NCBI GenBank assembly: GCA_903970555.1
Contig: CAJCJD010000120.1
Coordinates: forward strand, 1 to 64,000
Direction of reading: 5' to 3'
DNA length: 64,000 nucleotides
Source: Vulcanimicrobiota bacterium
GTDB taxonomy: Bacteria > Pseudomonadota > Gammaproteobacteria > Xanthomonadales > Rhodanobacteraceae
In this document: positions 24,579 through 34,619 of the stretch, in pieces
How positions within the stretch are numbered: the stretch's first letter is position 1
Layout of the letters: the number at the start of each line of letters is the position of its first letter
Notes under the pieces: model-generated
What the model was told of the DNA's origin: nothing
Seen by the model: the letters and a program-made list of their open reading frames with translations, nothing else
Database searches by the model: none
Position numbers and translations under genes: made by a program

Positions 24579-25547
24579 ATGAAAGCCCTGCAATTCACCC
24601 GTTACGGCAATCCTGAAGTCCTGGAATACGTGGACGTCGCCACGCCTCGCATCGATGGCAATACAGCGCTGGTAAGGATTTATGCGGCGTCCGTGAATCC
24701 TAGTGATGTAAAGAACGTCGCTGGCCATTTTTCCAACACCGTACTGCCTCGTATTCCCGGTCGGGATTTCAGCGGCGTGGTCGAACGCGGCCCAGAAGAG
24801 TGGCTCGGCGCGGAGGTGTGGGGCACTGGCGGCGATATTGGCTTCACCGCTGACGGGACGCACGCCGAATACATCCTGATCCCGGTGGCCGCACTGGTGC
24901 GTAAACCCGCGGGGCTGAATCACGAACAGGCTGCCGCCATCGGCGTCAACTTCGTCGTGGCTTGGTTGGGCACGATGGATTACGCGCAATTGCGTGAAGG
25001 CGAGACGATCGCGGTGATCGGCGTTGGCGGCGGTGTCGGTGGTGCTGTCACGCAAATTGCCAAATCGCTTCATTGCCGGATCGTCGGTATCGATCGCGCG
25101 CCTGTCGATCCCAATTCGCCAGCAGGAAAACGCATCCATACGTTCGTGAATTTCGACGAGCATACCGTCGCCCAGATGCGCGCTTTGGACGGCCTCGCCG
25201 ATGGCGCCGATGTGGTCTTCGACACGGTGGGCGGCATCGCTTTCGAAACGGCGCTCGGGCTAGTCAAGCAGCGCGGGCGTGTAGTGGAAATCAGTGCGAC
25301 GGGACGTCGCCGCGTCGACTTCGATCTGATCGACTTCTATCACAACGAAACACAGCTCATGGGCGCGGACAGTGCGAAACTCGGTGTCGTGCAATCCGCC
25401 CGTTTGATGCAGGGTGTCGCGCGGGGTTTCGATCATGGCAAGTTCGATGCGCCGGTGATCGCGCATCGCTACACCCTCGCCGAGGGACGCGAAGCCTATG
25501 AAGCCGTTGCCAAGGGAACGCCAGGCCGCGTCGTTATCGTGCCGTGA
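24579..25547 (+). CDS. Quinone oxidoreductase-like MDR-family dehydrogenase
   Basis: A 322-residue zinc-independent medium-chain dehydrogenase/reductase. The GroES-like N-terminal domain (MKALQFTRYGNPEVLEYVDV, SVNPSDVKNVAGHF, RIPGRDFSGVVERG) is followed by a Rossmann domain with the dinucleotide motif AVIGVGGGVGGAVTQIAKSL. The catalytic and structural zinc ligands of alcohol dehydrogenases are missing. This is typical of NADPH:quinone reductases that reduce quinones or activated alkenes. The ATG at 24579 has AGGAG-like sequence upstream. It lies in the likely regulon of the AraC gene and precedes the XapX gene by 42 bp. Confidence 0.85.
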   Translation: MKALQFTRYGNPEVLEYVDVATPRIDGNTALVRIYAASVNPSDVKNVAGHFSNTVLPRIPGRDFSGVVERGPEEWLGAEVWGTGGDIGFTADGTHAEYILIPVAALVRKPAGLNHEQAAAIGVNFVVAWLGTMDYAQLREGETIAVIGVGGGVGGAVTQIAKSLHCRIVGIDRAPVDPNSPAGKRIHTFVNFDEHTVAQMRALDGLADGADVVFDTVGGIAFETALGLVKQRGRVVEISATGRRRVDFDLIDFYHNETQLMGADSAKLGVVQSARLMQGVARGFDHGKFDAPVIAHRYTLAEGREAYEAVAKGTPGRVVIVP

Positions 25548-25589
25548 ACCGCCAAACGCATGCCTAACCCTCAGCCATCAGGAGCAACC

Positions 25590-25754
25590 ATGAAGGCCTA
25601 TCTCGTATCGCTGGCGGTCGGCGTGATTGTCGGCGTGATCTATGGTTTGTTGCGCGTTAGATCACCGGCACCGCCCACCGTCGCCCTGGTAGGGCTATTT
25701 GGCATGCTTGCAGGCGAACAGGTGGTTACGCTGATTCGCAATATGCTGCGTTGA
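25590..25754 (+). CDS. XapX domain-containing small membrane protein
   Basis: A 54-residue protein with two hydrophobic segments: MKAYLVSLAVGVIVGVIYGL and APPTVALVGLFGMLAGEQVV. The second carries the P-x-x-ALVGLxGMLxGE pattern of XapX proteins, which are of unknown function and often sit beside regulators or oxidoreductases. The ATG at 25590 is preceded by AGGAG. It is probably co-transcribed with the MDR gene. Confidence 0.8.
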   Translation: MKAYLVSLAVGVIVGVIYGLLRVRSPAPPTVALVGLFGMLAGEQVVTLIRNMLR

Positions 25755-25764
25755 CGTTCAGCAC

Positions 25765-26058
25765 TCAGGTGTCGGCTTTGGGCTTGCGCCCTCGGCGCGG
25801 CTTGGCTTGAGCCTGCGCAATTAACGCCTGCAAATACGCGATGCCTTCTTCCTCAGGGAAAAACGCCACCACGTCCGCCACGGATAGCTTGTAACGCTCG
25901 CGCAAGGTCAAGAACTCTTCCCGGGCCTTCTCCATGGCCGAAAGGGCAGCCTGCTTTGCAGTCTGCTTTTTTGGAGGGGGCGTCCGATGTTCGATCTGTT
26001 TCTCGAGCGCCGCGAGTTCTTCCTGGAAGCGGCGGAAGGCGTCTTTGGGGAGGGTCAT
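25765..26058 (-). CDS. Small charged helical protein, possibly nucleoid-associated
   Basis: A 97-residue protein. The first 60 residues are charged and probably coiled coil (FQEELAALEKQIEHR, ALSAMEKAREEFLTLRERYK), followed by a short hydrophobic segment (VADVVAFFPEEEGIAYLQAL) and a basic tail KPRRGRKPKADT that looks like an AT-hook. The layout resembles H-NS-type proteins (oligomerisation coil plus DNA-binding tail), but the typical H-NS DNA-binding motif is absent. Similar proteins occur in Xanthomonadales. The assignment is tentative. Confidence 0.55.
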   Translation of the reverse strand: MTLPKDAFRRFQEELAALEKQIEHRTPPPKKQTAKQAALSAMEKAREEFLTLRERYKLSVADVVAFFPEEEGIAYLQALIAQAQAKPRRGRKPKADT

Positions 26059-26427
26059 AGGGGCTTGGGGTGTTGCGGGGAAGATGATTATCTCACACCA
26101 GACAAGGGCTTAAGGCCCTGTTTTCAAATACCGCCCACTGTCCCGTGCCGGCCCAATGGGGGGAAGGCACGTGAAAAGAGCGTCAGTTTCAGCATTAAGG
26201 GGCAAAAACGTGACCCGGCGCCGATTCGGAGTTCTCGCCTTCACGTTTTGAATTACGCCGCTGCGTATCATGCGTGCAGCCGAACGCTGCAACTCTGCAA
26301 ACGCACGCCAGAAGGGCTCGGCCGCCAACGCAATAGCACGATGCAAGTAACACGGGTAACACGCCGTCAGTATTCGACCGCTCAAGACGGCTCAGGTGTG
26401 GTTATCTCAGGCTCAGGGGTGGCGGGG

Positions 26428-28083
26428 ATGGTGAAGTCAATCGCCGAAAATAAGTGGCTACGCCAAATTGCGGTGTTTGTCGCCTATACGCTGGCTTATG
26501 CTCTTCTGCGGCCCTATACGAATGGTATTTGGACCCTGACCTGCGGACTCCGACTGAGTTGTCTGCTGTTTTTGCCCTATCGCTATTGGCCGACTTTGGC
26601 TTTCGCTGAACTGGGACCGCTGGTCTACAACAATTATCTGTGCCTGGATCAGTTTGGTCTTACCTGGACTGTTCTCAATTCAATACCACCCATTCTTTAC
26701 GCCATGCCCATCGTTTGGTGGTGCAGGCATGAGCCTTCACTGTTTCCCAGGAAACAACTTGTCAGTGTAAACGCGTTGCTCATTTGCATTGTTCTGGTGT
26801 CATTAGTCTGGACCGCAACCAGCGTTGCCATCATGGCAACCATTGCGGAGCGCTCCACGGCGGCGCACTCCACCGAATTCCACAAGCTGGAAATCGTGCA
26901 GGTATTCCTGGGCAGGTATGCCGGCATCCTTACCATCTTGCCGCTTTGCCTGGCGCTCAAGCTGCGAAAACCGGCCCCGTTGCAGACGCACCTGATTCAA
27001 TGGGCCAAGAGCCGCGTGACACTTGAGATGGTAGTGTTGTTGCTTCCGACTCTCGCCATACTTGCGTGGATCAATCATCGCGCTTCGCCGGATGCACAAT
27101 CGGTCATTCGCATGGTCATGTTCCTGCCGGCAGCATGGCTGACCATGAAGCATGGTTGGCGTGCAGCTGCATTGAGCATATCTGCGGTAATGATCTGCAA
27201 TTTCCTCAGCCTGGAATCGCGTCCGGGCGCTCTATACGTAGCGGGTGCGCAGGCATTTATCGCCTTCTCGGCCACCTGCCTATTTGTGCTGGGTGCCCAC
27301 ATCACCGCGCAAAATGCCGCCGAAGAACAAGAACGCCGCGATGCAAAGGCTGCAGTGAAGCTTGCTCAGCAAGGGCTACATTTGTGTGAGATGCGCATGC
27401 GCCAAAGCGCACAAGCACTTGAACAGATGGGTGGCGTATTGCAGCTGACGCATACTCGACTGCTTAATCGCTTCAAACACATGCTGCCCATGGATGAAGG
27501 TCAAAATTACTATACGCAGGCAGCTGCTACACAAAGCCAGGTCTATCGGCTCGCCGAGTCCATGCATCCAACCGCCTGGCGCGAGCGCGGATTGCCTGCG
27601 GCTTTAAGGGAAACCATTGCGCGAACCTTGGACGAAGCGGGATTGGCTTACCGCTTCGAGCTTAAAGGGCGCGGATTGAGTCAACTGTCGCCTAGCGTCC
27701 ATGCAACGATCTATCGCCTGGCTTGCGAGTCCGTGGTTCACATCTGCGAGCAACAAACCTGGTCCATTATCGCGATATCGTTGCGCGGCGGCCTGACCAA
27801 CGGCCAGCGTTGGGCCGTGCTGCGCGTCGAGGGCCTGGCTAGCCAGACCAATATCAATGACCCTATTTACAATAAGCATGAAAGCCAGCAATTGGCGATC
27901 AAACTTGGAGCCAACGGGCTGAGCATCGACGCCATGCGGGATCACGTTCGACTCTACGACGGTGAACTCCACGCGCGCATGCTGAAGGATAAGTTTCAGA
28001 TCACTGCATTGATCCACGACGCCAGCCGGCAAATGCGGGAGTCGCGGCGCGCTTCCCCCGCACTTGCACTCTACGTAGGCTGA
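26428..28083 (+). CDS. MASE1-type membrane sensor with degenerate histidine-kinase-like C-terminus
   Basis: A 551-residue protein if started at the ATG at 26428, which has AGGGG about 10 bp upstream; an ATG at 26341 is possible but has no ribosome site. About eight membrane helices in the first 300 residues fit a MASE1 sensor domain (GIWTLTCGLRLSCLLFLPYR, YWPTLAFAELGPL). The C-terminal part aligns with NarL-type kinases: MHPTAWRERGLPAALRETIA, then YRFELKGRG and ATIYRLACESVVHICEQQ. However, the E-LHD phosphoacceptor box is not recognisable and the N box lacks its Asn (CESVVHICEQQ). It may therefore be a signalling protein without kinase activity, acting through another partner. No regulator is adjacent. 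Confidence 0.65.
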   Translation: MVKSIAENKWLRQIAVFVAYTLAYALLRPYTNGIWTLTCGLRLSCLLFLPYRYWPTLAFAELGPLVYNNYLCLDQFGLTWTVLNSIPPILYAMPIVWWCRHEPSLFPRKQLVSVNALLICIVLVSLVWTATSVAIMATIAERSTAAHSTEFHKLEIVQVFLGRYAGILTILPLCLALKLRKPAPLQTHLIQWAKSRVTLEMVVLLLPTLAILAWINHRASPDAQSVIRMVMFLPAAWLTMKHGWRAAALSISAVMICNFLSLESRPGALYVAGAQAFIAFSATCLFVLGAHITAQNAAEEQERRDAKAAVKLAQQGLHLCEMRMRQSAQALEQMGGVLQLTHTRLLNRFKHMLPMDEGQNYYTQAAATQSQVYRLAESMHPTAWRERGLPAALRETIARTLDEAGLAYRFELKGRGLSQLSPSVHATIYRLACESVVHICEQQTWSIIAISLRGGLTNGQRWAVLRVEGLASQTNINDPIYNKHESQQLAIKLGANGLSIDAMRDHVRLYDGELHARMLKDKFQITALIHDASRQMRESRRASPALALYVG

Positions 28084-28106
28084 ATCAGCTAAACGTATTT
28101 ATGCGA

Positions 28107-28595
28107 TCAATTGCCGATTCGAGTGACCACTGCCCCTGTGCAATCGAAACCCGTGCAAGTGTCCGATGTCGTTACATTCAATTGGACGACTCCAGTACGC
28201 ACCGGTGTTGCAGTAATTTGTGTTGAACTGTCGCTGTAAACCGTTTCCGCGGAGCTGGCGCCCGTTGCACTTGCGGCTTGGTTGCTGGCTTGCGATGTAG
28301 TGACGTATTGGGAATCAACACCCACTGGCAGTATCAAAACTTCGTGATCGGCTACAGCGACCGCGCCACGCACATTGCCGCTCAGATCATTGACTTGGAT
28401 ATAGCGAATACCATCGCGAATAAAAACATAAACGTGATAATGCGGACTGACGCTGACATCCGTGGCATTGGGCCACGACTGTCCCAACCCAGTCGAAGGC
28501 GGTTGGTACGCAAAAGCTGACGTAGATAGGACCGTTACAAGCAGGGCCGATATAACAGCTTTACGCGAAACCAACCCGTGTGATTTGCGGAACAT
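28107..28595 (-). CDS. Secreted protein of unknown function
   Basis: A 162-residue exported protein. From the ATG at 28595 (GGGGG upstream) a signal peptide reads SRKAVISALLVTVLSTSAFA. The mature part has a compact beta-rich segment (YHVYVFIRDGIRYIQVND, VRGAVAVADHEVLILPVGVD) and a Ser/Thr/Ala-rich C-terminus with two Cys (TCTGFDCTGAVV) that could form a disulphide. I recognise no family. It converges with the MASE1 gene, 23 bp apart. Confidence 0.65.
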   Translation of the reverse strand: MFRKSHGLVSRKAVISALLVTVLSTSAFAYQPPSTGLGQSWPNATDVSVSPHYHVYVFIRDGIRYIQVNDLSGNVRGAVAVADHEVLILPVGVDSQYVTTSQASNQAASATGASSAETVYSDSSTQITATPVRTGVVQLNVTTSDTCTGFDCTGAVVTRIGN

Positions 28596-28935
28596 AAAAC
28601 CCCCTATCTCTCGATTGCGGCACCAATTGCCTAACCGAATGTAGCATCGCGATATGTTTACGGAGTGCAAAATACCTAGGTTTCACTGGGCCAAATATTT
28701 CACCTATTAAGGCTACGTTTTCCCAATGGAATTTCGATCCTGCCCTGCCGACAAGATCAAATTTCAGGGAGCGCCATTGCCCGCAATTTAGAAACTTGCG
28801 CCGAACCACATTGCTCGGCACCCATTTGCACCCAAGAATTGGATCGAGCGAAATGCGTCAGGCTCTTTTCATCATCATAAAAGAGCACTCATAAAAAGCA
28901 CTCATTGAACGCGCCGTCCACAGCTGGCGCAAAGC
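28596..28935. other. Non-coding region upstream of the secreted-protein gene
   Basis: No supported gene. It contains a hairpin GCTCTTTT/AAAAGAGC (about 28863-28887) next to a near-duplicate 15-bp unit (minus strand GAGTGCTTTTTATGA and GAGTGCTCTTTTATGA). GGCGC-AAA-GCGCC lies at 28926-28938, where the 3' acceptor part of the decayed tRNA would be expected. Confidence 0.4.
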
Positions 28936-29013
28936 GCCTGATTTGAATCCAAGGCGGGTTTATACCTATGGCAATTTTCGAGACTATTGCCTTAAACCAT
29001 TCGGACATACACC
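28936..29013 (-). pseudogene. Decayed tRNA-Ser copy (anticodon position reads CGA)
   Basis: Read on the minus strand from 29013, this matches the intact tRNA-Ser at 30335-30246 through the D arm (GTCCGAATGGTTTAAGGC), the anticodon loop (CTCGAAA) and the variable arm (TAGGTATAAACCCGCC). Most changes are transitions. The anticodon stem has lost a pair, the T arm (TTGGATTCAAATC) is poorly paired, and no 3' acceptor strand complementary to GGGTGTA follows. It is probably a relic of an old duplication or of insertion into a tRNA gene. Confidence 0.6.
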
Positions 29014-29214
29014 CGATTTAATCCACAACAGGTGTATCGATAAGCCGCCTTATCAACCGATCGATCAGTAAGCAACGAGGTCGCGATACCCAATATTTGG
29101 ACAAAAAAATGTCCGGCATTTGAGTACCGGACATACGGATCGACCAACACGGCCCTGATTTGCTTAGCCGCTATCGTGCAGGAAGGATATACGCAACGCG
29201 TCGCTATTGCGCGA

Positions 29215-29610
29215 TCAGTGACCCGCCGATGCCGAGCATTGATCGTTATCGCAAGCAAAGTCCACCTCAAATGCCTTGCCAGCGAAGAGCGGAACACCGG
29301 GCAGGCTGGCGAGCGTCTTGCCGTCCTTTTCCAGCGACACTAGGTAGGTACCCGGGGGCAGCGAGGAAAGACTGTAGCGCCCCTTGCCGTTGGCGGTGCC
29401 ATGGCGGGTAATGCCGGTATCGCTGTGCACCGTAACGGTGCCGTCAGACGGAGCCTTGCCGATGATGCTGGAGTTGGTCGACTGCGCGTGAGCAACGCTG
29501 AATGTCATGGCGCCAAATGCACCTATAGCAATGATCGACATGAACTTAGACGTGAAGCGGAGGCCGTGCTTTTGGTGGCGATTGACTTCGGATTTTTGAA
29601 TGATTTTCAT
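29215..29610 (-). CDS. Secreted carboxypeptidase-regulatory-like domain protein
   Basis: A 131-residue exported protein. A signal peptide (MSIIAIGAFGAMTFSVAHAQ) sits at about residues 24-43 after a basic N-terminus. The mature part is one CarboxypepD_reg-like beta sandwich: GTVTVHSDTGITRHGTANGK, GRYSLSSLPPGTYLVSLEKD and AFEVDFAC. The same domain forms the N-terminus of Oar-like TonB receptors in this group of bacteria, but no barrel follows. It is either a stand-alone small secreted protein or the surviving N-terminus of such a receptor. The C-terminus has two Cys. Confidence 0.6.
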   Translation of the reverse strand: MKIIQKSEVNRHQKHGLRFTSKFMSIIAIGAFGAMTFSVAHAQSTNSSIIGKAPSDGTVTVHSDTGITRHGTANGKGRYSLSSLPPGTYLVSLEKDGKTLASLPGVPLFAGKAFEVDFACDNDQCSASAGH

Positions 29611-30213
29611 GCTTGTGCTCGCGGGTTTGTGAGGATTCAGACACACCGAACCATTCAGCTGCTCGGGCAGTGATTTGGTCCGACGATATCGATGTCAAGG
29701 CAGCATTACTGGGTGGGGTGGCTGCCAATGTACTTGCTTTCCTTGTTGACTACAGCGTCTCTTCCAGTAACGCCTGAATTCGCCACTCCCATTCCAAATT
29801 GATGCCACGGTCCCTTGGATGGTTAACGGCGACGATAGGTTTAAATTAGCAGAGAGGCGCACGCGCCTCATGTGAAAGTCGTAATGCTTTTACTCAAAAC
29901 GCGTAGGATCCGAGCTTCCCTCTGGCCCACGTGTTGTAATGTTGCCGACAGATTTCGGTTAATCAGTTCAGACTAGGTTTCCATCGCCCCGAACAGCATC
30001 TAGGCCAGAAGTCATAGCGTCGCTTGATGGAGCTTTGTCCCAAATTTGCGGTTAAAAAGTCGAGTTTGGAGTGCAGGACAAATCCAGGGTGATTCGAATC
30101 TGACGAAGGAATGCGAACACCTATTAGTGCCGATAGACAGAAGGAACTCAAACTTGTTCCGCGCAAATTTGTCGGTACGAGCGCCCCATCTCACATAGCT
30201 TTTCCGCACCCAT
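29611..30213. other. Non-coding region between secreted-protein gene and tRNA-Ser
   Basis: About 600 bp with no supported gene. A perfect hairpin GAGGCGC-AC-GCGCCTC lies at 29854-29869. A minus-strand frame here that runs into the tRNA is an artefact. Confidence 0.5.
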
Positions 30214-30234
30214 AAAAAACGCCCACTTGGGGCG
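30214..30234 (-). terminator. Intrinsic terminator of tRNA-Ser
   Basis: On the minus strand CGCCC-CAAGT-GGGCG is followed by TTTTTT (plus-strand A run 30214-30219). It lies 11 bp past the tRNA 3' end. Confidence 0.75.
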
Positions 30235-30245
30235 CTATTTATGCA

Positions 30246-30335
30246 TGGCGGAGAGAGTGGGATTCGAACCCACGGTAGGCTTACACCTACGGCAGTTTTC
30301 AAGACTGCTGCCTTAAACCACTCGGCCATCTCTCC
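30246..30335 (-). tRNA. tRNA-Ser (anticodon TGA)
   Basis: A 90-nt class II tRNA including an encoded CCA end. The 5' strand GGAGAGA pairs with TCTCTCC, and the D arm is GGCCGAGTGGTTTAAGGC. The anticodon loop CTTGAAA gives TGA, which reads UCA codons. A long variable arm (TAGGTGTAAGCCTACC) and T loop TTCGAAT complete the fold. It lies downstream of serS on the same strand. Confidence 0.95.
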
Positions 30336-30531
30336 ATGAGTCGTGCATTGTAAGACAGGGCCGGGACTTGTCTACCTTTGAAGAAGGCTGCGGTTAAAAA
30401 TTAGCTGCAAATAGAAGGGGTTCCAACTGGTGGGCACACGACTGACTGCCGAACTGCCACCCTTTCCCACAATGAACTTGGTTCATGCGGCACCGAGGCT
30501 GTTTCATTCGATGCTCAAACACAACCTACCG

Positions 30532-32219
<1,688 letters not shown>

Positions 32220-32284
32220 TTATCGCTGCCAGGCCATTGCTGCCGCAACGCGGTATTTGTCGCGCCGGCCCTGCGTTTTCCGCA

Positions 32285-32860
32285 TCAGAAAACTTTGCGC
32301 TCCCCTCGTCCCAACCACCATGCCATCACGGCACCAGCCAACAGCCAGCCGATCAGCTGCTCGACCAAACCGGCCCAAGCGAACGCCCCAGGAAAGCGAT
32401 ACCAGTTCCAATAGGGCACCAACACGCTCAGCCAACTAAACACCGGCGCCAGGGCCGCGATGGCCATGCGTTTGGCAAAACCGAAGGCGGCCAGCCCCAT
32501 TACCAGGGTCAGAACCAACGCCGACAAGGTATCGGAGGCCCACTCGCGTGGTAGCTCGCGGCTCATATTGGTCATGTCCCCGCCTTGCGGGAGATAGACC
32601 ACCCAGGCATAGGGCGCCGTCAGCGATTTCTGCGCATAGGCGGCCCTGGCGGCCTGATCATTCCACTTGTTGGGATCGAAGGAAGGCAGGATGTACACGC
32701 CTGGCTGGGAACCAAGCCCCTCGTGCAAACTGCTGATCACCACATCCTCGTGAGCGGGCTGATGGATGCCTGGGTTGCCGAGGCCCAACACCATGTGGGC
32801 GACGAAGCCCCACAGAAACATCACGATGCCACCGAATATCGCTGCAACCAGTATGCGCAT
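32285..32860 (-). CDS. Membrane protein of unknown function
   Basis: A 191-residue protein. One helix at the N-terminus (MRILVAAIFGGIVMFLWGFV) is followed by a periplasmic segment of about 80 residues (GVYILPSFDPNKWNDQAARA and nearby). Three more helices are in the C-terminal half (LSALVLTLVMGLAAFGFA, IAALAPVFSWLSVLVPYWNW, LVEQLIGWLLAGAVMAWWLG). The layout suggests a periplasmic loop protein anchored at both ends. I do not recognise a named family. It lies between serS and rarA on the same strand. Confidence 0.65.
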   Translation of the reverse strand: MRILVAAIFGGIVMFLWGFVAHMVLGLGNPGIHQPAHEDVVISSLHEGLGSQPGVYILPSFDPNKWNDQAARAAYAQKSLTAPYAWVVYLPQGGDMTNMSRELPREWASDTLSALVLTLVMGLAAFGFAKRMAIAALAPVFSWLSVLVPYWNWYRFPGAFAWAGLVEQLIGWLLAGAVMAWWLGRGERKVF

Positions 32861-32953
32861 GGAGCTGCCCTCCCCGGCTGGATTGTGAGAAACACTCTAG
32901 GCGGCATGCAAAGTGGCCGCAAGAACATTCCACGTTTTCGTTGGATGGTCGAC

Positions 32954-34312
32954 TTATTTCTTGCGCGCCTGTTTGCGCATATCACGCAGCGATTGCAGCT
33001 TCTCGCGAAGCTTCAACTCAAGCCCTCGGTCGACGGGCTGGTAGAACTCCGTACCTTCCAAGGCATCCGGCAAACACTGTTGATCGAGCGCAACGCCACC
33101 TGAGACATCGTGGTCATATTGGTAGCCTTTGCCGTAGCCAAGGCCCTTCATCAATTTGGTTGGAGCGTTGCGCAAATGCATGGGTACGTCGAGCGTGCCC
33201 GTTTCACCCACGACGGCGCGGGCCTGGTTGTATGCCATGTATGCCGCATTGCTTTTGGGTGCGATGGCTAGCCAGATAGCCAACTGGGCAAGTCCCAACT
33301 CACCTTCCGGGCTTCCGAGACGTTCATAGGTATCCCAGGCATCCAGCGCCATACGCCACGCACGCGGCTCGGCCAGACCAACATCCTCAACAGCCATGCG
33401 GGTCATGCGACGCGCGAGGTAGAGCGGATCGCAACCACCATCGAGCATGCGGACTAGCCAGTACACCGCGGCATCCGGGTCAGAAGAACGCACCGACTTA
33501 TGCAGTGCCGAAATCTGGTCATAGAACTGTTCGCCGCCTTTGTCGAATCGGCGTGTGCGATCGGCAAGCACCTGCTCCAACGTCGCATTGTCGATGACAT
33601 GCCCATCGGCTAGCTCGGCTGCGATTTCCAGTAGCGTTAGCGCGCGTCGCACGTCGCCATCGGCAGCTTTAGCGATCAATCGCAGCGCATCTTCATTGAC
33701 CTCGAGCTTCAACGCGCCGAGCCCGCGCTCGTCATCGGCGAGTGCGCGATGCAAGGCCGCGGCGATGTCATCGACCGACACTGCATCGAGCACATGCACG
33801 CGACAGCGCGAAAGCAGCGCCGAGTTCAGCTCGAAAGAAGGATTTTCGGTCGTGGCGCCGATAAACAGGATGACGCCGCGCTCGATGTGCGGCAGAAAAG
33901 CATCCTGTTGCGCCTTGTTGAAGCGATGCACCTCGTCGACAAACAACACGGTGCGTCGGCCCTGCGCGAAATTGACTTCGGCCTCGGCCAATGCCTTGCG
34001 CACTTCGGGCAAACCGGAAAGCACGGCGGAGATGGCTCGGAAATCCGCATCGGCATAGCGTGCGACCAGAAGTGCCAACGTGGTCTTGCCGCAACCGGGC
34101 GGCCCCCACAGCACCATCGAATGCACGCGGCCGGCTTCCAGTGCGCGTCGCAGCGCCTTGCCGGGGGCCAGCAGGCGTTGTTGGCCGACGATCTCGTCGA
34201 GGCTGCGCGGGCGCATGCGCTCGGCCAGCGGCTTGAGTTCGTCCGAGTCAGCCGCGAACAGTTCGGGGGCGTGGTGCGTATCGCGTCGATCCATTCGGGA
34301 ATGATAGGACAT
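32954..34312 (-). CDS. rarA: Replication-associated recombination protein A
   Basis: A 452-residue AAA+ ATPase (RarA/MgsA, related to Mgs1/WRNIP1) that acts at stalled replication forks. Walker A is GPPGCGKTTLAL. Walker B is RTVLFVDEVHRFNKAQQDAF. Sensor 1 is FIGATTENPSFELNSALLSR, and the C-terminal tetramerisation region contains RMLDGGCDPLYLARRMTRMA. The ATG at 34312 is followed by another at 34291 (MDRRDTHH); neither has a strong ribosome site, so the start is uncertain by seven residues. Confidence 0.95.
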   Translation of the reverse strand: MSYHSRMDRRDTHHAPELFAADSDELKPLAERMRPRSLDEIVGQQRLLAPGKALRRALEAGRVHSMVLWGPPGCGKTTLALLVARYADADFRAISAVLSGLPEVRKALAEAEVNFAQGRRTVLFVDEVHRFNKAQQDAFLPHIERGVILFIGATTENPSFELNSALLSRCRVHVLDAVSVDDIAAALHRALADDERGLGALKLEVNEDALRLIAKAADGDVRRALTLLEIAAELADGHVIDNATLEQVLADRTRRFDKGGEQFYDQISALHKSVRSSDPDAAVYWLVRMLDGGCDPLYLARRMTRMAVEDVGLAEPRAWRMALDAWDTYERLGSPEGELGLAQLAIWLAIAPKSNAAYMAYNQARAVVGETGTLDVPMHLRNAPTKLMKGLGYGKGYQYDHDVSGGVALDQQCLPDALEGTEFYQPVDRGLELKLREKLQSLRDMRKQARKK

Positions 34313-34546
34313 CCCGCGCGGGGGTCATGCCACACATCCCGCCTTCTCGCATCGCATTGCTTGCGGCGCCAATCAAATGCTGGTTATTATTAATTAAAAT
34401 AATTATTGCGGCACTTTTTCATTTCTTAGATCCAGCTTAACTTCTGGGATTAATTTACTGATTTGTTCATTGCATTTATTATTCAATTCTTAGATTAACC
34501 TTAGCGTATTATCTTTCGCATTAAATAAAATGCCGATTTAATGTAT
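34313..34546. other. AT-rich intergenic region upstream of the TonB receptor
   Basis: A run from 34380 to 34546 is strikingly AT-rich against the GC-rich surroundings (for example TTATTATTAATTAAAATAAT). No gene is visible. It may mark horizontally acquired DNA, an H-NS-like silencing site or a melting region of the receptor promoter. Confidence 0.5.
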
Positions 34547-34564
34547 TTGTTATGTAAGTGTCAT
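34547..34564 (+). promoter_or_regulatory. Pho-box-like site
   Basis: TTGTTATGTAAGTGTCAT has two half-sites, TTGTTA and GTGTCA, spaced 11 bp start to start as in the PhoB consensus CTGTCATAxAxCTGTCAY. It lies 56 bp before the receptor start. The downstream phosphatase makes PhoB control plausible. Confidence 0.45.
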
Positions 34565-34619
34565 ATTGCGCCTCTACGGTGTCGGCCTCTCTACCATCTC
34601 GCCAACACCGGAAAAAACA

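Noticed and set aside
30012-30329. Minus-strand frame starting inside the tRNA-Ser
   Set aside because: Its first residues are a translation of the tRNA gene itself, a well-known artefact; the remainder has no family resemblance.
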